Shown in pieces: positions 1 through 13,143 of a stretch of 64,000 nt of DNA. The position numbers were made by a program, and so were the translations under genes. The notes under the pieces are model-generated. The model worked only from the letters and a program-made list of their open reading frames with translations, had not been told where the DNA came from and made no database searches. Numbering within the stretch: the stretch's first letter is position 1; the number at the start of each line of letters is the position of its first letter. The stretch is from Nautilus pompilius. Its lineage: Eukaryota > Mollusca > Cephalopoda > Nautilida > Nautilidae. The stretch is taken from contig JACATO010000086.1 of the NCBI GenBank assembly GCA_018389105.1, forward strand, positions 1,517,501-1,581,500. The letters are read 5' to 3'.

Positions 1-2283
1 CAACTTCAAAATGTAGTAGAAAATATGTCACAATGGCATGAAATCTTAGCCTATTGAATTCATTTTATTTTGCCTCTTTCACCAAGAAATGAACTGCATA
101 TAAATTTGTCTAAAAGTCATTTAAAAAAAAAAAATTTCAGAAACTAATTAAAATTTTTGAGTATAAATTTAATTTTCCTAAATTTTTCTGCAATAGAAAA
201 AGAAATGCTACATACATATAAAATAAAGCAACTGGTAGAAATAGTCTTCATGAATATTCTAAAATATAATTAACTCCTACCAACTAAATGTGTGTTGATA
301 TCACATGATAGATTCCTGTTTATATGCTACACAATGGCTACTGATAGTGGAGATTATGATCATCAATGTGAACAAGACAAAAATACTAGTAATCAGAGAG
401 ACAAAGCTATTAGGAAGGTAGTAGGCAAAAATCTGAAAGCAAAAACAAATACATATATAATAATGAAAAATCAAAAACATTGGTAACCAGTGTTTTTTAA
501 AACACTCATTTTAGTATACTCATTCGAATATCCCAAATTTTTCACAAAAGGTTCCATATGGTTAATTAAAAATCAGATTGTTTACATGCAAGATGAATAC
601 TGTTTCTATCAGCAGAAACTGAAACCAGTTTGTTAGCTGAAAAAACTTGAGTTTCTATTGAGTGAACACTTGCCAGAGATCACATTCTGTCATGTTTCCA
701 AAAAGGCTAGAGCATTTAATCTCCCCAGTTGAGAAAATCAGAAGGGCATATACTATTTATGGGATACAGTGCACAGAAATTCATTCGACTCATTCTAGCA
801 ACTACTAAATGCACGCTGCATGTTAACGAAGCTCAGTTTCTGGTCTTACATCCACTTTGGCTTTTCAAAGTTGATGTGATATATGTCAAATATTCTAGTA
901 AGTCATAGGGTACTTCCTTCTTCTAGGGAGTGGGCAGTTAAAGGAATGAAGACAGATAAATAACAATGTATTGGTTTGTGCAGAAAAAGATTTTAAAAAA
1001 AAGTATTTCACCAAATGTAGATATAAAATGGATGGTAAAAATACTAAATTCTAAGAGGCTGATGACTAACATGGTGGCGGCGAACACATTTTAAGTATGG
1101 CAGATCACACTGACTCAGTGGTTATGAACACAGGAGAACAGTTTCACAAATATATTTTTATTTAAAAGAAAATTCTGTGATATTTTCTTTTGTTTTTGTT
1201 TAAAATACTAATAAGGGACAATTAATTAATCATCCCAGCCATGTTGCTAAATGTTAAATACAACAGAGAGATCACTGGATAGAGTTTCTCATTTGGCCAT
1301 AAAAAAGACAGTGATATCAGGGGGAAGGAGCAAATAATATAAGCTCTTTTTTAAAAATCCAGAGCAATACATTTCTGTTCAGAAATAATTATGTTTTAAA
1401 TAATAATGTTTTTGTTGCTGTATTTCTTTCTAGTTTAAAGAAAAGAAAAATGAAAAGAAAAGTATAAAATAAATTTGTAACCCTTTTAAAACAGAAAACT
1501 TACACAGGATTATCAAAGTTAAGAAATACCATCAGAATTTTCTGTCAAACCAGTGAAATGAAAAGAATATTAAGCATCTGTTAAATGGAAGAACACAGAT
1601 ATTTGTCAAAAATGACTTTTTATTATAAGGTGTTCATTCTTAAAAACAAAAACCAGCTGGACGTGATATTAAACATCCCAGTAGGATGAGTGGTCACTGT
1701 AACTGTGCTAATAGTTTGATGATTCTGATATTCTTATGAAAAATCTGAATGCTTTTAAGAATTTGAGCCACAGATTTTTCTTTTGCTTTTGTTGTTCTTC
1801 ATGAACACATTACAGAGCTACACCAATATTTAATTTATACACGTTAGCCATTTCATTCCTATCACACCATTAATAGTACAAAATCTTCAGAAGAAAACTT
1901 AATGTTTCATTTAGAAGGAAAAATTTTCAATAGATTGCAAAAGAACTTTAAAATTCGTTTTTCTATGCCCTTACATAGTATGAAACTGATAGTGCTCTTT
2001 ATTTTCACCAAATATCCTACATTTAAAAGAATTACCAATTAAGGAAATGCTAATCTATAATACTCTAGAATCTCATCAAGAAGTCTGCTAAAGCCAAGTT
2101 TGCAATGCAGCAGCAGCGTAAACTATCTAGTATATCAGAAATCTTATTATTTTTACTAGTATACTACTATTACACATAGTCAAAATTAATACCATCATTA
2201 TTAATTTTAATAGACTACTACTATCATAATTATTTTTATTTGCATAACAACTTAGTAACACAGATAAAAAGAAATTAACTTAC
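1..2283. other. Intron 3' of exon G
   Basis: AT-rich intronic DNA with short A and T runs. No exon, transposon end or RNA gene was recognised. The short open frames in it have no family resemblance and are treated as chance. Confidence 0.5.
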
Positions 2284-2499
2284 TAAGCCAAGAGAGACAC
2301 TTGGTGTGACGGGAGAATGGTCGCCACCTCAATTTGTCATCAATGATGGATAGATGAAGGTTTTCGATGGAACTAGAAGACCAGAGACTCTGGGCACGCC
2401 TTCGTGTAAATGTTAAGCTGTTATCATCCATGGCAAATCCACTGCACTGAGGTGGTGTATTAAGAAGAAAATATTTCTCATAATGCAAAGAAAACAGTC
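2284..2499 (-). CDS. Exon G: likely next coding exon of the MAST-like gene (RRRAQSLWSSSS)
   Basis: Open for 216 nt between a possible acceptor (actctacag/GACTG) and a strong donor (CTTA/GTAAGT). With these ends it runs phase 1 to phase 1, the phase exon F supplies. It reads LFSLHYEKYFLLNTPPQCSG, then FAMDDNSLTFTRRRAQSLWS, then SSSIENLHLSIIDDKLRWRP and onward. In MAST proteins the next exon carries NSPxDSPRNF...FARRxDGRRWSLASLPSS; the order NTPPQ...F-x-R-R...SL-x-SSS here is a faint echo of that, not a convincing alignment. A second acceptor (cacctcag, before TGCAGTGG) would shorten the exon but change phase. The region to its left in the window contains no further exon that I could see. Confidence 0.5.
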
Positions 2500-3908
2500 C
2501 TGTAGAGTGTCACAGAAATTACTGAATCAGGCTGACTTCCGCTGGACAGGGCCACTTCCAAGCACGTGGAAAACCATTTGATCAAGCCTCTGCTGCCAGA
2601 TCACAGCATGCCAATAAGCCTACACATAGGAGATGGATGGCTAGCTAGCTCACAGCTGATTCATCTTTTCTCAAGCCTCTCCTCCATCTTCTGGGTCCAC
2701 AGTAAATAAGTGGAACATTTCCTGATAGAGAGCATTACTAGGTAGGTCACACACAAGATGCACAATGCAGAGAAATCCATACTGCAAACTGAAGGAAATC
2801 AATAGTAGGAGTGGCCCCACCCACCCACTCTATAACAGCCAGACTGGATTAATTCTGTCACTAAGCAAGATAGCACTCACAGATTAAAGACATCTAAGCC
2901 CAGATGTTCCTTTGGCACATGCCTACTGTTTCTAAACATAAAATATACACATGCTGACCTCAAGCTTTAACTTATACTTTTTGAAACCTATATAACTAAT
3001 AAATTACAAAACAGTAGCATGTATCTACTGAACAGGTGGCTCACAGCTAAATAAAATGCTTATACTTAACATAAAAAGGGACCATCTCACAAATCTGTAA
3101 AACTTAAAAAAATCAAACAAACACTACCAGCTACATGAATATTCATTTACTGACTTGACTTCTTAACTTTTCCCAGAAATAACCATTATCATTAATTTCA
3201 AAATAGCCATAAGAATTTTGTAGTTGAGAGAGCAGCTATAAAGTCCTACTCCATCAAACTACGTTTTCATTATTAAGTTACGATTAAATTCTAGTTTCTT
3301 ATATTTTTCTAGCTGCCATATTTTTGGTCCAATTATATCAGTGAATCGACTGACCAAACTATACAAACCCAAAGCAGCTGAGAAGTTCATTAAAATTATA
3401 GGGAAAAAAAATGAAAGAGCAACATCTCTGTATTTTTCTGGGCAGTCTGTCATATAAAAATTTAATTGTGATAGAAATATAAATTGGACTATAACATTAA
3501 AATCTCCAAAACATGTGGAAAACGTGAGACCACAAAATCTAGCTTTAAAAAAAGAAAATCCTGTGTCCTTTTATTTGGTAGTTAAACAAAAGTTTTATTA
3601 TTATTATTATTCAAAGCAATAAACGACTATGTATAATATATGTAACCTTTCATACATTTGTTTATAAAAGAACTACACTACCAGACAGTTTAGTTACAAA
3701 TCCACTTATCCCACATTTTTATAAATCTGTTCTAAATTTTTTGCTCCAAAATAGGGAAGCATGAAATAATTTTAATTTTAACCTGGAGTTTGACATAATA
3801 AATGAAACTTTAAAAATAAAAATCAAGTATATGTCTTATGTTAATGTAAAAGAAATACAAAAGAGAAACATTACTTAAAGAGACCAAGTTGATCAGAATT
3901 ATCGAATA

Positions 3909-5460
3909 TAGGTGCATCTCAAAAAATTAGAATATCATGGAAGAGTTAATTTTTTCCCATAATTTAATTCAAACAATGAAACTTTCACATATTATAGATT
4001 CATTACACATAAAGTGAAATATTTCAAGCCTTTTTTTTTGTTTTAAATTTGATGATTACGTCTTACAGCTCATGAAAATAAAAAATCCACAATCTCAAAA
4101 TATTAGAATATTTCATAAGATCAATATTAAAAAAAATGATTTATAATATACAAATGTCAAACTAATGAAAAGTATGTTCATTTATGCACTCAATACTTGG
4201 TCAGGGCTCCTTTTACATGAATCACTGTATCAACGCGGTGTGGCATGGAGGTGATCAGCCTGTGGCACTGCTGAGTTGTTATGGAAGCCCAGGTTGCTTT
4301 GATAGCGGCCTGGGTTTGGTGTCTCTCATCTTCCTTTTGACAATACCCCATAGATTCTCTAAGGAGTTCAGATCAGGTGAGTTGGCTGGCCAATCAAGCA
4401 CAGTAATACCATGGTCAGCAAACCAGTTACTAGTAGTTTTGGCAATGGGCAGGTGCCAAGTCCTGCTGGAAAAGGAAATCAGCATCTCCATAAAGCTTGT
4501 CAGCAGGCGGAAGCATGAAATGCTCTAAAATCTCCTGGTAGACGGCTGCGTTGACTTTGGACTTGATAAAACACAGTGGACCAACACCAGCAGATGACAT
4601 GGCACCCCAAATCATCACTGACAGAAACTTCACACTGGACTTCAAGCAACTTGGATTCTGTGCCTCTCCACTCTTCCTCCAGATTGTGGGACCTTGATTT
4701 CCAAATGAAATGCAAAATTTACCTTCGTCTGAAAAGAGGACTTTGGACCACTGAGCAACGGTTCAGTTCTTTTTCTCCTTAGCCCAGGTAAGATGCTTCT
4801 GACATTGTCTCTGGTTCAGGAGTGGCTTGACACTAGGAATGTGACACTTGTAGCCCATTTCCTGGACACGTCTGTGTGTGGTGGCTCTTGATGCACTAAC
4901 TCCAGCCTCAGTCCACTCCTTATGAAGCTCCCCAATGTTCTTGAATTGGCTTTGCTTGACAATCCTCTCAAGGCTGCGGTCATCCTTCTTGCTTGTGCAC
5001 CTTTTCCTACCACACTTTCCCCTTCCAGTCAACTTTCCATGAATATGCTTTGATACAGCACTCTGCAAATAGCCAGCCCTTTCAGCAACGACCTTCTGTG
5101 GCTTACCTTCCTTGTGGAGGGTGTCAATGAGTGTCTTCTGGACAACTGTCAAGTCAGCAGTCTTCCCCATGATTGTGGTTGTGTGTACTGAACCAGACTG
5201 AGAGATTCATGGTATTTATACTGCATAGATAATGATTTACTAAAACTCAAAATGGAATATTCTAATATTTTGAGATACGTTTTTTATATTTTTTTTTAGC
5301 TGTAGGCCATAATTATCAAAAATTAAAATTAAAAAATGCTTGAAACATTTTAGTTTACATATAATGAGTCTAGAATACATACAATTTTCTCTTTCTGAAA
5401 TAACTGACAAAAAAATATTGAACTCTTCCACAATATTCTAATTTTTTTGAGATGCACCTG
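3909..5460 (-). mobile_element. Tc1-family DNA transposon, full length, transposase broken
   Basis: Complete element bounded by inverted ends: left AGGTGCATCTCAAAAAATTA (3910 on, with T in place of the expected first C), right the reverse complement ending at 5460. The TA target duplications are at 3907-3908 and 5461-5462. Subterminal copies of the same motif also occur near 4083-4113 and 5257-5276. This is the DD34E Tc1 type I associate with fish and amphibians. About 1.55 kb is the expected length, so nothing large is missing. Divergence between the two ends is low to moderate, suggesting a middle-aged insertion. Confidence 0.93.
4185..5170 (-). pseudogene. Tc1 transposase pseudogene (DD34E)
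   Basis: Reads leftward from ATG at 5170 (MGKTADLTVVQKTLIDTLHK), with a paired-type DNA-binding region, a GRKR hinge (KCGRKRCTSKK) and then the catalytic domain. The three acidic residues are all visible in context: LFSDEGKF, FQQDLAPAH and DLNSLENLWG. The frame is broken in three places: a TGA where Trp is expected just after WAKEKKN (near 4760-4765), a small deletion after APAH (near 4440), and a deletion near the C-terminus after MRDTKP (near 4310). The C-terminal coding remains end at a stop near 4185. It cannot encode an active enzyme as it stands. Confidence 0.9.
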
Positions 5461-6879
5461 TATATAAGCAGCCTGGTAGAACTCCAATTCTTTAGCTTGT
5501 TACATTACTGTGCAAGAATACCTATCTTTAATATACGGAAAAAACCGTTACATTGGTGATATTTTGCCAAGAGATGCTCAAACTCTGAAACCTTTTACAT
5601 CTTGGCTCCTGTCCAGTAGTGTAATAAGAATGCACCGCTGCCTTAGCAACGAGACTCTGATGGGATGGGATGGGATGGGTAGGAGCTGGTTGGTGTACAG
5701 GCTATGAGCAAATGCACTGTTCCAAGTCAGTGGCTGTTTCCATGTAATTCTTCCTTGTTGAACTACTGCCAGTTTTACAGCAGATGATGACTAACTGTAT
5801 ATATTATTGATAGTGGTTAATAGCAATTTCCTCCAGCTCCCACATAAATATGAGTCACTTATTCTTAATGGTATTTAATGAAATTTTCATCTGTTTTTTG
5901 TCACTGTTGCAAATGGGCATCCACCTAGTTAACAAAATAGACCAAAAGAAATTGGTGTTGATTCTGCATTTCTTTTTCCAAGGAAGCGTCTGGCTTTTGT
6001 TAATGAGTGAAACGTTTAGAAAAACAAATAAAATCGGAATCACGTGCTGATATAGGTGTATGTTAGAGCTCGAGTTGTAAAAGAGAGTCAGACCATGAAT
6101 ATCTGTTATTTAATAAAATAGTATACTTCCTATTCGCTGTTGAGTATCGGACAAACAATTATTTCATTTTAGGGATCTAATAGATGATCAACCAAGGCTT
6201 AAGAGCTGTAAATGTAGAGTATTGGTAAAAAAATATGGTAAATTTAAAGAAAAGTGAAACAGTCCTGTTTCTACTCTTCCCTAAAGGTGGGGATGGGTGT
6301 GTACACATTTAGAATTCAGTATTCCAACTGCACTTTGGTGTAACAGGTGACAGAGGGGCTCCAGAATTGTTTCATTTTGAAAAAATTAACAAAAATGGTG
6401 GTACATTCTGATGCATTTTTTTTAAAAATCACGACTGGCAACTTAAGAAAAACAGAACAAATTGTAACCTTGCTAATTTATTATTTTTATATGAGACAAA
6501 CTTAAAAAAAGGTGGATTTTCATGTTCATTGTGTTAGGCAAATCCTTCACAAATTAATCAAAACTCAAGTGCACTTTTTAAAATATACAATTTAGCAAAA
6601 AGTATTTAATAAAAATAATAAAACAACAATTTTGAAATTTATCAAAATGTTTTTTTGCTGTTTTTCTGATTTTGATCAAATATGTTGAGATGTAAACATC
6701 ATTCACCAGCCAGCCATTAGCCATACTAAGTGTGTACCTGCTTGTTACACTAACGTTCTATTTCATGCACAAATGACAGAACACTTCACAACTGCAAAGA
6801 TAAACTGTTGTTAGTGATAGCAGACATATGGCTGGGAAATGGACCCTCTGTAGTCAGTAATAATAAAAAAAAAAGAATT

Positions 6880-7130
6880 GTTTTTCTGTTCACTGTAGCC
6901 CCCCTTTAATTTTCACACTGAGTGCTATCCCTCGGTTGTAAGTTCCCAGATAATTGGGACCTCTCAGGAGTGGGGCCGTGCATTAAAGTTCTGTGTTAAT
7001 GCTAATTGTTGATCCTCTGATTTAACATCTACGAAAACCGGTGCTCTAATTACCAGTATTTCACCTGGCAAAACTCTCTCGCCAGCGGTGTCATTTAAAA
7101 GTGGCCGTGGGAAGCATCATCAGGTGTTGG
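6880..7130. promoter_or_regulatory. Candidate conserved noncoding element
   Basis: About 250 bp of balanced composition with scattered CpGs and many homeodomain-like TAAT cores (GCTAATTGTTGAT, GCTCTAATTACC), an ACCGGT site and a TTGGGAGT tract. It has no open frame, repeat or transposon end. It stands out from the flanking A/T runs and has the look of developmental enhancer DNA in vertebrate introns. Nothing proves conservation from this window alone. Confidence 0.3.
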
Positions 7131-8559
7131 GAGTACTGTCCTAGCTGTGGGACTTTCTGGAATGGAACATATTAATTTCAAAATTATGTTTCCAAAGATC
7201 AAATGTAGAAAAGTCTCTTCTTGTATACTAATCAATTTCCACCTCAGACCACCTGGTCCAGCTTACAAGCACCAGTTAATATTTGCAGTAAACAAACTAT
7301 TTATTTAGTAAACTCCCTTGCAATGCTAAATGAGAGGATGGGGCAATGCACAGATTTGTTGATATAAAGGATTATATTGATGAGGAAAGCTCTGTGTCTT
7401 GAACCTGTGCTGAGTAATACAGATTTGGAGGTAGTTGAGTGCAAATGCATCCCAGATGGTATACAGAGGGTTAAACAAGAAATGCTGGTAAAACACTTGA
7501 GGTTCCAATGTGAACGTTGTGTTTAGTAATCCTTGCACGCATCAGGATTTAGAAAACCAATCCCCCAATAGCATAACCTAAGCAGTTGAACTCATCCACA
7601 ATAGAAATTCAAGAGTAACAAGAACATCTCTGCATCTGGTCCAAAGTTCCTAGAAGACCACCCCCTTTCTTTTTGTTACAATATTTGGTTCTAGTTTATT
7701 TTTTACTACTTGCTAACTGTCAAATTTTGATAGAATTCTGCTGCTTGTAGGAGTCCCAAGCAAAAAAAACTGTAGAAAAAAAAAGAAGAGGGGTGGATAA
7801 TAAATCGCTGCTTTGCTTCAAAAATTAAGAATAATAAATGATCATCATCTCCAAAACAACATTTTAAAAGTGCATTAGTAGCTTTCATGCAATGTAACAA
7901 AAGCTGGCATTTTGAATTTGTTTGGAGCTCGCTCAATCAGAATATAATTAGCTGGCCTGACATCAGACTTTTCTGAATGGTTTCATTAATGTTAGAAAAA
8001 ATTCAATGCTCTGAACCTAGTTGATAATTTCCTTTACAACCGAAGAGATTGTACCAATTATTACCATAATCATACCACGAGCAATGGTAGGGTTGGCATC
8101 AAATATTACTTAATTTAAAGCTTACAGCCCATTCAGGAGCCAAATTTAAAGTCTATATTTAAAATAAGATCTCTTTCTAGTTATATACTCGTACATTAGG
8201 CTAAAAAATTAAAAGGACCAAAGCATTTTTGATGTATATTCCACAAAATCACACAAATAATACACAAGATGTTCAACTAAAGAAAAAATATGGTGCTAAA
8301 ATGTAAAATGCTATATATTATAATTAAAATAATACAAAATCTGGAGAAAATGATTTTAAAGTTTCATTAAACATTGGTAGCTCTGTACTTTGTCCATATT
8401 TTCATTAAAGTTATTGTAGCATATTAAGTTGCCTCTGTTTAATCCAGATAGTTGTTAATTCCAGATTACCTTTTGAGCAACACAATTTAATATGAATGTG
8501 TCAGGCAAGCCATATTCACCCTGTGATATCACTCACACATCCAATCGTACATCATCTAA

Positions 8560-9653
8560 CCAGATTATTAGGAAGATGGCTATGAAAGAAAGCAATCAGT
8601 CTAGCTGCTGCAATGAAGGCAAGACTGTCAGAAATACACCAGGAAAGTGAAGATGCCACACAATGCAGTGTATTTAATTTTGAAAACCCCAGGTTGGCAG
8701 TGTTTCCAACAGAAAGTGGTGATGCTATAAGGGAGTGATGACCGCTGCTCAGAAGAGACTTATTGGGATCACACTTCTTCACGCCTCAGTCTACAGCGCC
8801 CAACCAACAGTTAGTCACCATCTGAGAGAGGCTAGTCTTAATGATTGTATATATATAGTTTGGTAACCAATCTTCCATTGCAGACACAAGTGGTGGAAAT
8901 ATAAGGCATGATCAAAGAAACTTGTTCAGTAGATCCCCACTAAAATGGCAAGTCTTGTGGACCAACAAATGGAAGTTTGAGCTTTTTTGTAGTAAGCATA
9001 GTGTCTATGTTTGTTGCCAATCATGCAAATGTTTCAGTGATGGCTGGTGCCAACAGTTGATAGTGTGTTTTTCAAGAGTACAATGAGGCGAGAGGAATAT
9101 TACCAAATTCTTCAGACTAATCCAATGCCTTCTTTTGAATGACTGTTTGGAGGTGGATTCATCTTCCAACAAAATATCAATCCTAAACACGCCCAAAACT
9201 TTGCAACAGGTATCTGGAGCTTCAGAACTTTGTGAAATCATGGACCTGGCTAAAGCAGTCCCTAAACTTGTACCCAGTTGAAATGCTGCGGGATGAACTG
9301 GATAGGAAGGTTAAACATAGGCATCCAACAAATTTTACCAAGCTATGCTACTATTTGCAAGAAGAATAAAGAAACACTTCAACTGATTATTTACAAAACT
9401 GTTCAACCATATGCCCAGAGTACACAAAGTAGTTATTAAGGCAAACGGTTATTTTAACAAAAATAAGGTTTGACCATTAATGGCACCCAGAATGCTACTC
9501 TATGTATGTTGAGACATTTCTGTTTATGATTCATTAGGATACTGATGAATATCAACAAGTTTCATTCCCATAGATGCTTTTATCTATGAATTCATTAAAT
9601 TTTCAAAATATGACAAATAGAGTTTATGTCAATAATTTTGGAGCCCACTGTAA
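8560..9653 (+). mobile_element. Tc1-like transposon remnant (sense), decayed
   Basis: The right end is clear: TTTGGAGCCCACTGTA at about 9638-9653, a familiar Tc1-type terminus. Upstream, translated pieces match Tc1 transposase in order: an AAQKRLIG...QPTVSHHLREA helix-turn-helix piece (8740-8840), GGGFIFQQNINPKH (about 9150-9190, equivalent to the FQQDNDPKHT motif), and LRDELDRKVKHRHPT (about 9285-9335, equivalent to WDELDRKVRAKQPT). Many stops and frameshifts separate them, and the left terminus was not found, so the start is approximate. It is much older than the copy at 3909-5460 and belongs to a different Tc1 lineage. Confidence 0.75.
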
Positions 9654-9924
9654 ATATATTTTAAAAATCCATTAGCATAAAAGCAGATTTTTATGTACAG
9701 CTTTCACAAAAAGGCTGCTACTTAGCAAACTTAAATGTATGCAGCTAAAGGAAATTGTATTTTCATTCTTGTAATAAATGTTTAAATTCTTGTTGCATGG
9801 CTTTGAATATCCCACTAATGCAAATCATTTACCATAAAAAAATATAAACTAATGAAGATTAATAGAAAAAAATCTAAACAGATTCTTTGTATGTGTTGAC
9901 TCTTATATTTCATTTACCTTTTAA

Positions 9925-9958
9925 CATACACATGCACACACACACACACACACACACA
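9925..9958. repeat. (CA)n microsatellite
   Basis: An imperfect start (ACATACACATGC) leads into an uninterrupted CA run ending in AGAG. Confidence 0.95.
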
Positions 9959-12517
9959 GAGAATGTTTTTCTTTTAACCCAAAATCAGTTGTCTGTCTTC
10001 AAATGCACTTATAAGAGGGTGGAGGGATAAACATGCTGCATTATTACAGTAAAACACTGGCCAAGCTATCACTTAGCCACTAAAAACAAATGACTAAGCT
10101 GGAGTGGGGGGTAACCATCTTCTGGCCACAATTTAACTTTTTTTTAGCTCCAAGAGTGGAGGATTCAAAAGGTAGATTACCGAGTGGAACAGTGGATATC
10201 GCCTAACCTGGAGACAAACGCTGGCTAGGTACAGATTTAACTTTTACAGTGAAGCAAACAACTGATATGTCAGTTAGTGGACTGGGTGAACCGAAAGTCA
10301 ACAGCATCGTCTATAGTCTATAAAAAAAAAACTCCAGAATCCAAACTACAATGCAGATGGCTTCTTTGCGTGTTTTTCTTTAAAAAAACAAAAAATATTC
10401 ACAAGTAAATGATGAAAGTCTTCATAGGCAATGCAGAAGAATAGTATTTGTGTTTATGGCCACTTTTACTGTAACCCATTAACATGTAACATGCTACTTC
10501 AAAAAGTCAAATTAGCTGAGTCCCCCCCCAATTAAATTCTTGAATGGTCATCATAAGTTACTGAAGGCTTATATTAGAACATTAATTGACTCTGGTAATA
10601 AAAATGGTATCAAATTGATGGGAAGATAAAACCTGATGAGGCTTCAGCATAGTCAAGCTAATGCATATTTGCAGATTCCTTGGAAATGGATAAACAACAG
10701 AAAATGCTCCCCTAGGCACTAATGAACTCCATTTTAACAATACTCATTACCACCAGTAATAGCAGTTTATTGCCTAGAGAAATTATAAAAAATACATTTT
10801 CCTGAATGCGCTCATTAATTTCCAAGTTTCACAAAATAAAATAATACTGTTTCCTTATCACATTACCACCATTTATATGTAGATCCACCTCACAGACAGG
10901 AGCATACTAAGCAATTTCTTGTCAGTGGCTACAAGAAATCAACCCTTTGTGGTAATCACTCATGCAAGACACGGCTGGCTTTTTAAATGGTTGAAAACGC
11001 CCCCTGCTAAAACAGAAACAATCAGCTTCTAGCAAGCCTTTTTTTTTTTAAATCATTTTTATTCACTAGATCAGTGAAGGGATGAACTCAAATCTAAAAA
11101 ATTCTTGCTGAGGGCTGTACGTTTTAAATGGATTTGAAAGCTGCATGAATTTAAACAGACATACTTGATACATTTTAGCCAAAATATCCATTAAATAATG
11201 TGTGTAAAATCCAATCTAAATTTCTCCAGCTAACACCAGATAAATAACTAACCATATCTGTTCAATCAAAGCAACAGAAAGTGCCTGCTAAGTAGATATG
11301 ACTGATTATTTGGATACTGTCCACAAGAGTTACCAGACTGTTACTACAGATGAATGGATGAATATAAATTAATGCATCTTATCTATAACAGGGGAGACCA
11401 TTCTCTGCAGTTATTATTAGCTGACAGTAATCAGACATGCTTCCATACACCCATAGATTCTCTCAAAAATACAAAACCCTTCAAACTACATGCATCTTAA
11501 TGCTCTACTGTGCATTTTCAGATGTACGTCTTTATTAACATATCAAACTTGAAAAGAATGAACGAAAACAAGTTCATCCGAAATGCATAATAGATTAACA
11601 GTAAAACATTTTCCAGAGAAGTATAATACATTAGAGAAACACACTAGCTAATGTATAAATATCAAACTTGGAAATGAATTTAAATGTAAAATAATCAGGG
11701 TTACTTTTGTGTTTCTTCTTCTAAAAGGTTACTCCTTTAAATTTGAATACTAACAAAATTTATAAGGTGGAATGTACCTATGTTCATGGTAGGTAGGTCT
11801 TTGTTATAAAATTTAATCTTGCTGTCAAACAAAATGTGTAACAATGATGCTTTGAACTTGTTAAGTAGAAATGTATTGCTGATTAACATCACCATCCACC
11901 TAAACTCCAGGCAATGAATACAATACTGTGTCGATAAGCAGTAAGTGTTTTTTCTAACCACCACCGGTGGATCTGGGTAAAATTTTCAGAAAATCTCGCT
12001 TGGTATGTACAGAAAGACAATCCATTGTCCTTTTCACACCAAAACAGCCCTTGTGTCTGCTCTTCTAGATAAGTAAAATTTTTTTAAAAATCTCATGTTG
12101 TTGTTAATGCTTCATTTACAGTGCCAGGAGAGAGGAGCAGTAGATTTACAATTCAAGCCCTGTGTACCATGAGTGTATTATCTTGATTTGCTAACTACTA
12201 CAAGTGAATTGCTTAATGTATCAGACTCCTGCACAAAACAAAGAGTCAGTCTGAGTTCACTACAGTAAAGGACACATGTACAATTATATGCATACAATTA
12301 TCTGATATGAAAGAGATTTATCATCAAACAACAAGTTCATTGTAGCAGATAAACTCCTGCTGTATTCACTGCAACCATGCATTTGTTCTTGTATCTAGGC
12401 TTCACTATAATGAACTAACAATCCCCTCCAAGACATCCCTATAAACTCTTTTTGTTTTTTTCTGAATCTCTATGAAGAGATAATTTAGCTGAAACATTCA
12501 TTAAATGCACTCTAAAT

Positions 12518-12654
12518 CATTAACCCATTCAAGAATGGGTTCTCTAAATACCCACCAAGCTTATGGAAGGGGTTCCAACAGCCCACAAAATTTTATACCC
12601 ATCTCACCACAGCAAATATGCATGTGCACTCCTCAAAGGGTTAATTAAAAACTA
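12518..12654. mobile_element. Possible piggyBac-type MITE
   Basis: About 130 bp that begins TTAACCCATTC and ends CTCAAAGGGTTAA, so both ends show TTAA next to a CCC(A/T)TT-type inverted tip. That is the pattern of short piggyBac derivatives. The inverted match is only about 6-8 bp, so it may be chance. Confidence 0.3.
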
Positions 12655-13060
12655 GCATTCAGAATTTAACACTATTCAAAAAATTAAACAAGTTTTCAGT
12701 ACACCTATCATTTGCCCATCTTAAGTGCATAATTGGATCTTACTCAGGTTTTTAACAAAGCTATGACTGCTTCTGGGTAATGAACTTCGCCATACCTACA
12801 AGCAATGAAAATGTGCTTCACAGCCTCCTTCAATCCCATCGCTGGTGAGAGCAAACCCAACAAAGTAAACCTTAGAATGCGGTAGCTACAAAGAGAGAAA
12901 CTGTCAGGCACGTTCAAATCCGAGGTACCACAACTTTCATTCCCATAAAAAAAAAAAAGTTAGACAGTACTAACTGCCAATAAATACCTTGTTTGGCTAA
13001 AAAAAAGGGGGACCAAAAAAAACCCTAACAAAAACTGAAAACTGTGGTATTTTCACCTAC

Positions 13061-13143
13061 CTGAAGCCTGCGGAGAGTGACATCTGTGGGGCATTGTAGG
13101 CGAAGAATTTGCTCCAACTAATGACTTCCTTCCATGGCAGCGA
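13061..13143 (-). CDS. MAST4-like: Exon F: MAST-family exon (RKSL...SPTMP...HSP)
   Basis: Exon of 83 nt with acceptor (cttatttttag/TCGCTG) and donor (TCAG/GTAGGT), phase 2 to phase 1. It encodes RCHGRKSLVGANSSPTMPHR followed by CHSPQAS. MAST kinases have CRTSNRKSL, then a short spacer, then SPxLPRPHSP at this point, so both the RKSL and SP-x-x-P...HSP parts align. The region is a Ser/Pro-rich, probably disordered linker before the conserved MAST core. The Cys-Arg pair at the start and the loss of RPHSP for RCHSP are divergent. Together with D and E it gives about 65 contiguous residues of MAST-like protein, which makes coincidence very unlikely. Confidence 0.8.

Larger units (their letters stand above)
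2500..13060. other. Intron between exons F and G (10.6 kb)
   Basis: Contains a full-length Tc1 element (3909-5460), a Tc1-like remnant (about 8560-9653), a CA repeat (9925-9958), a possible TTAA-flanked MITE (about 12518-12654) and a block that looks like conserved regulatory DNA (6880-7130). The remainder is unremarkable AT-rich sequence. Confidence 0.6.
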
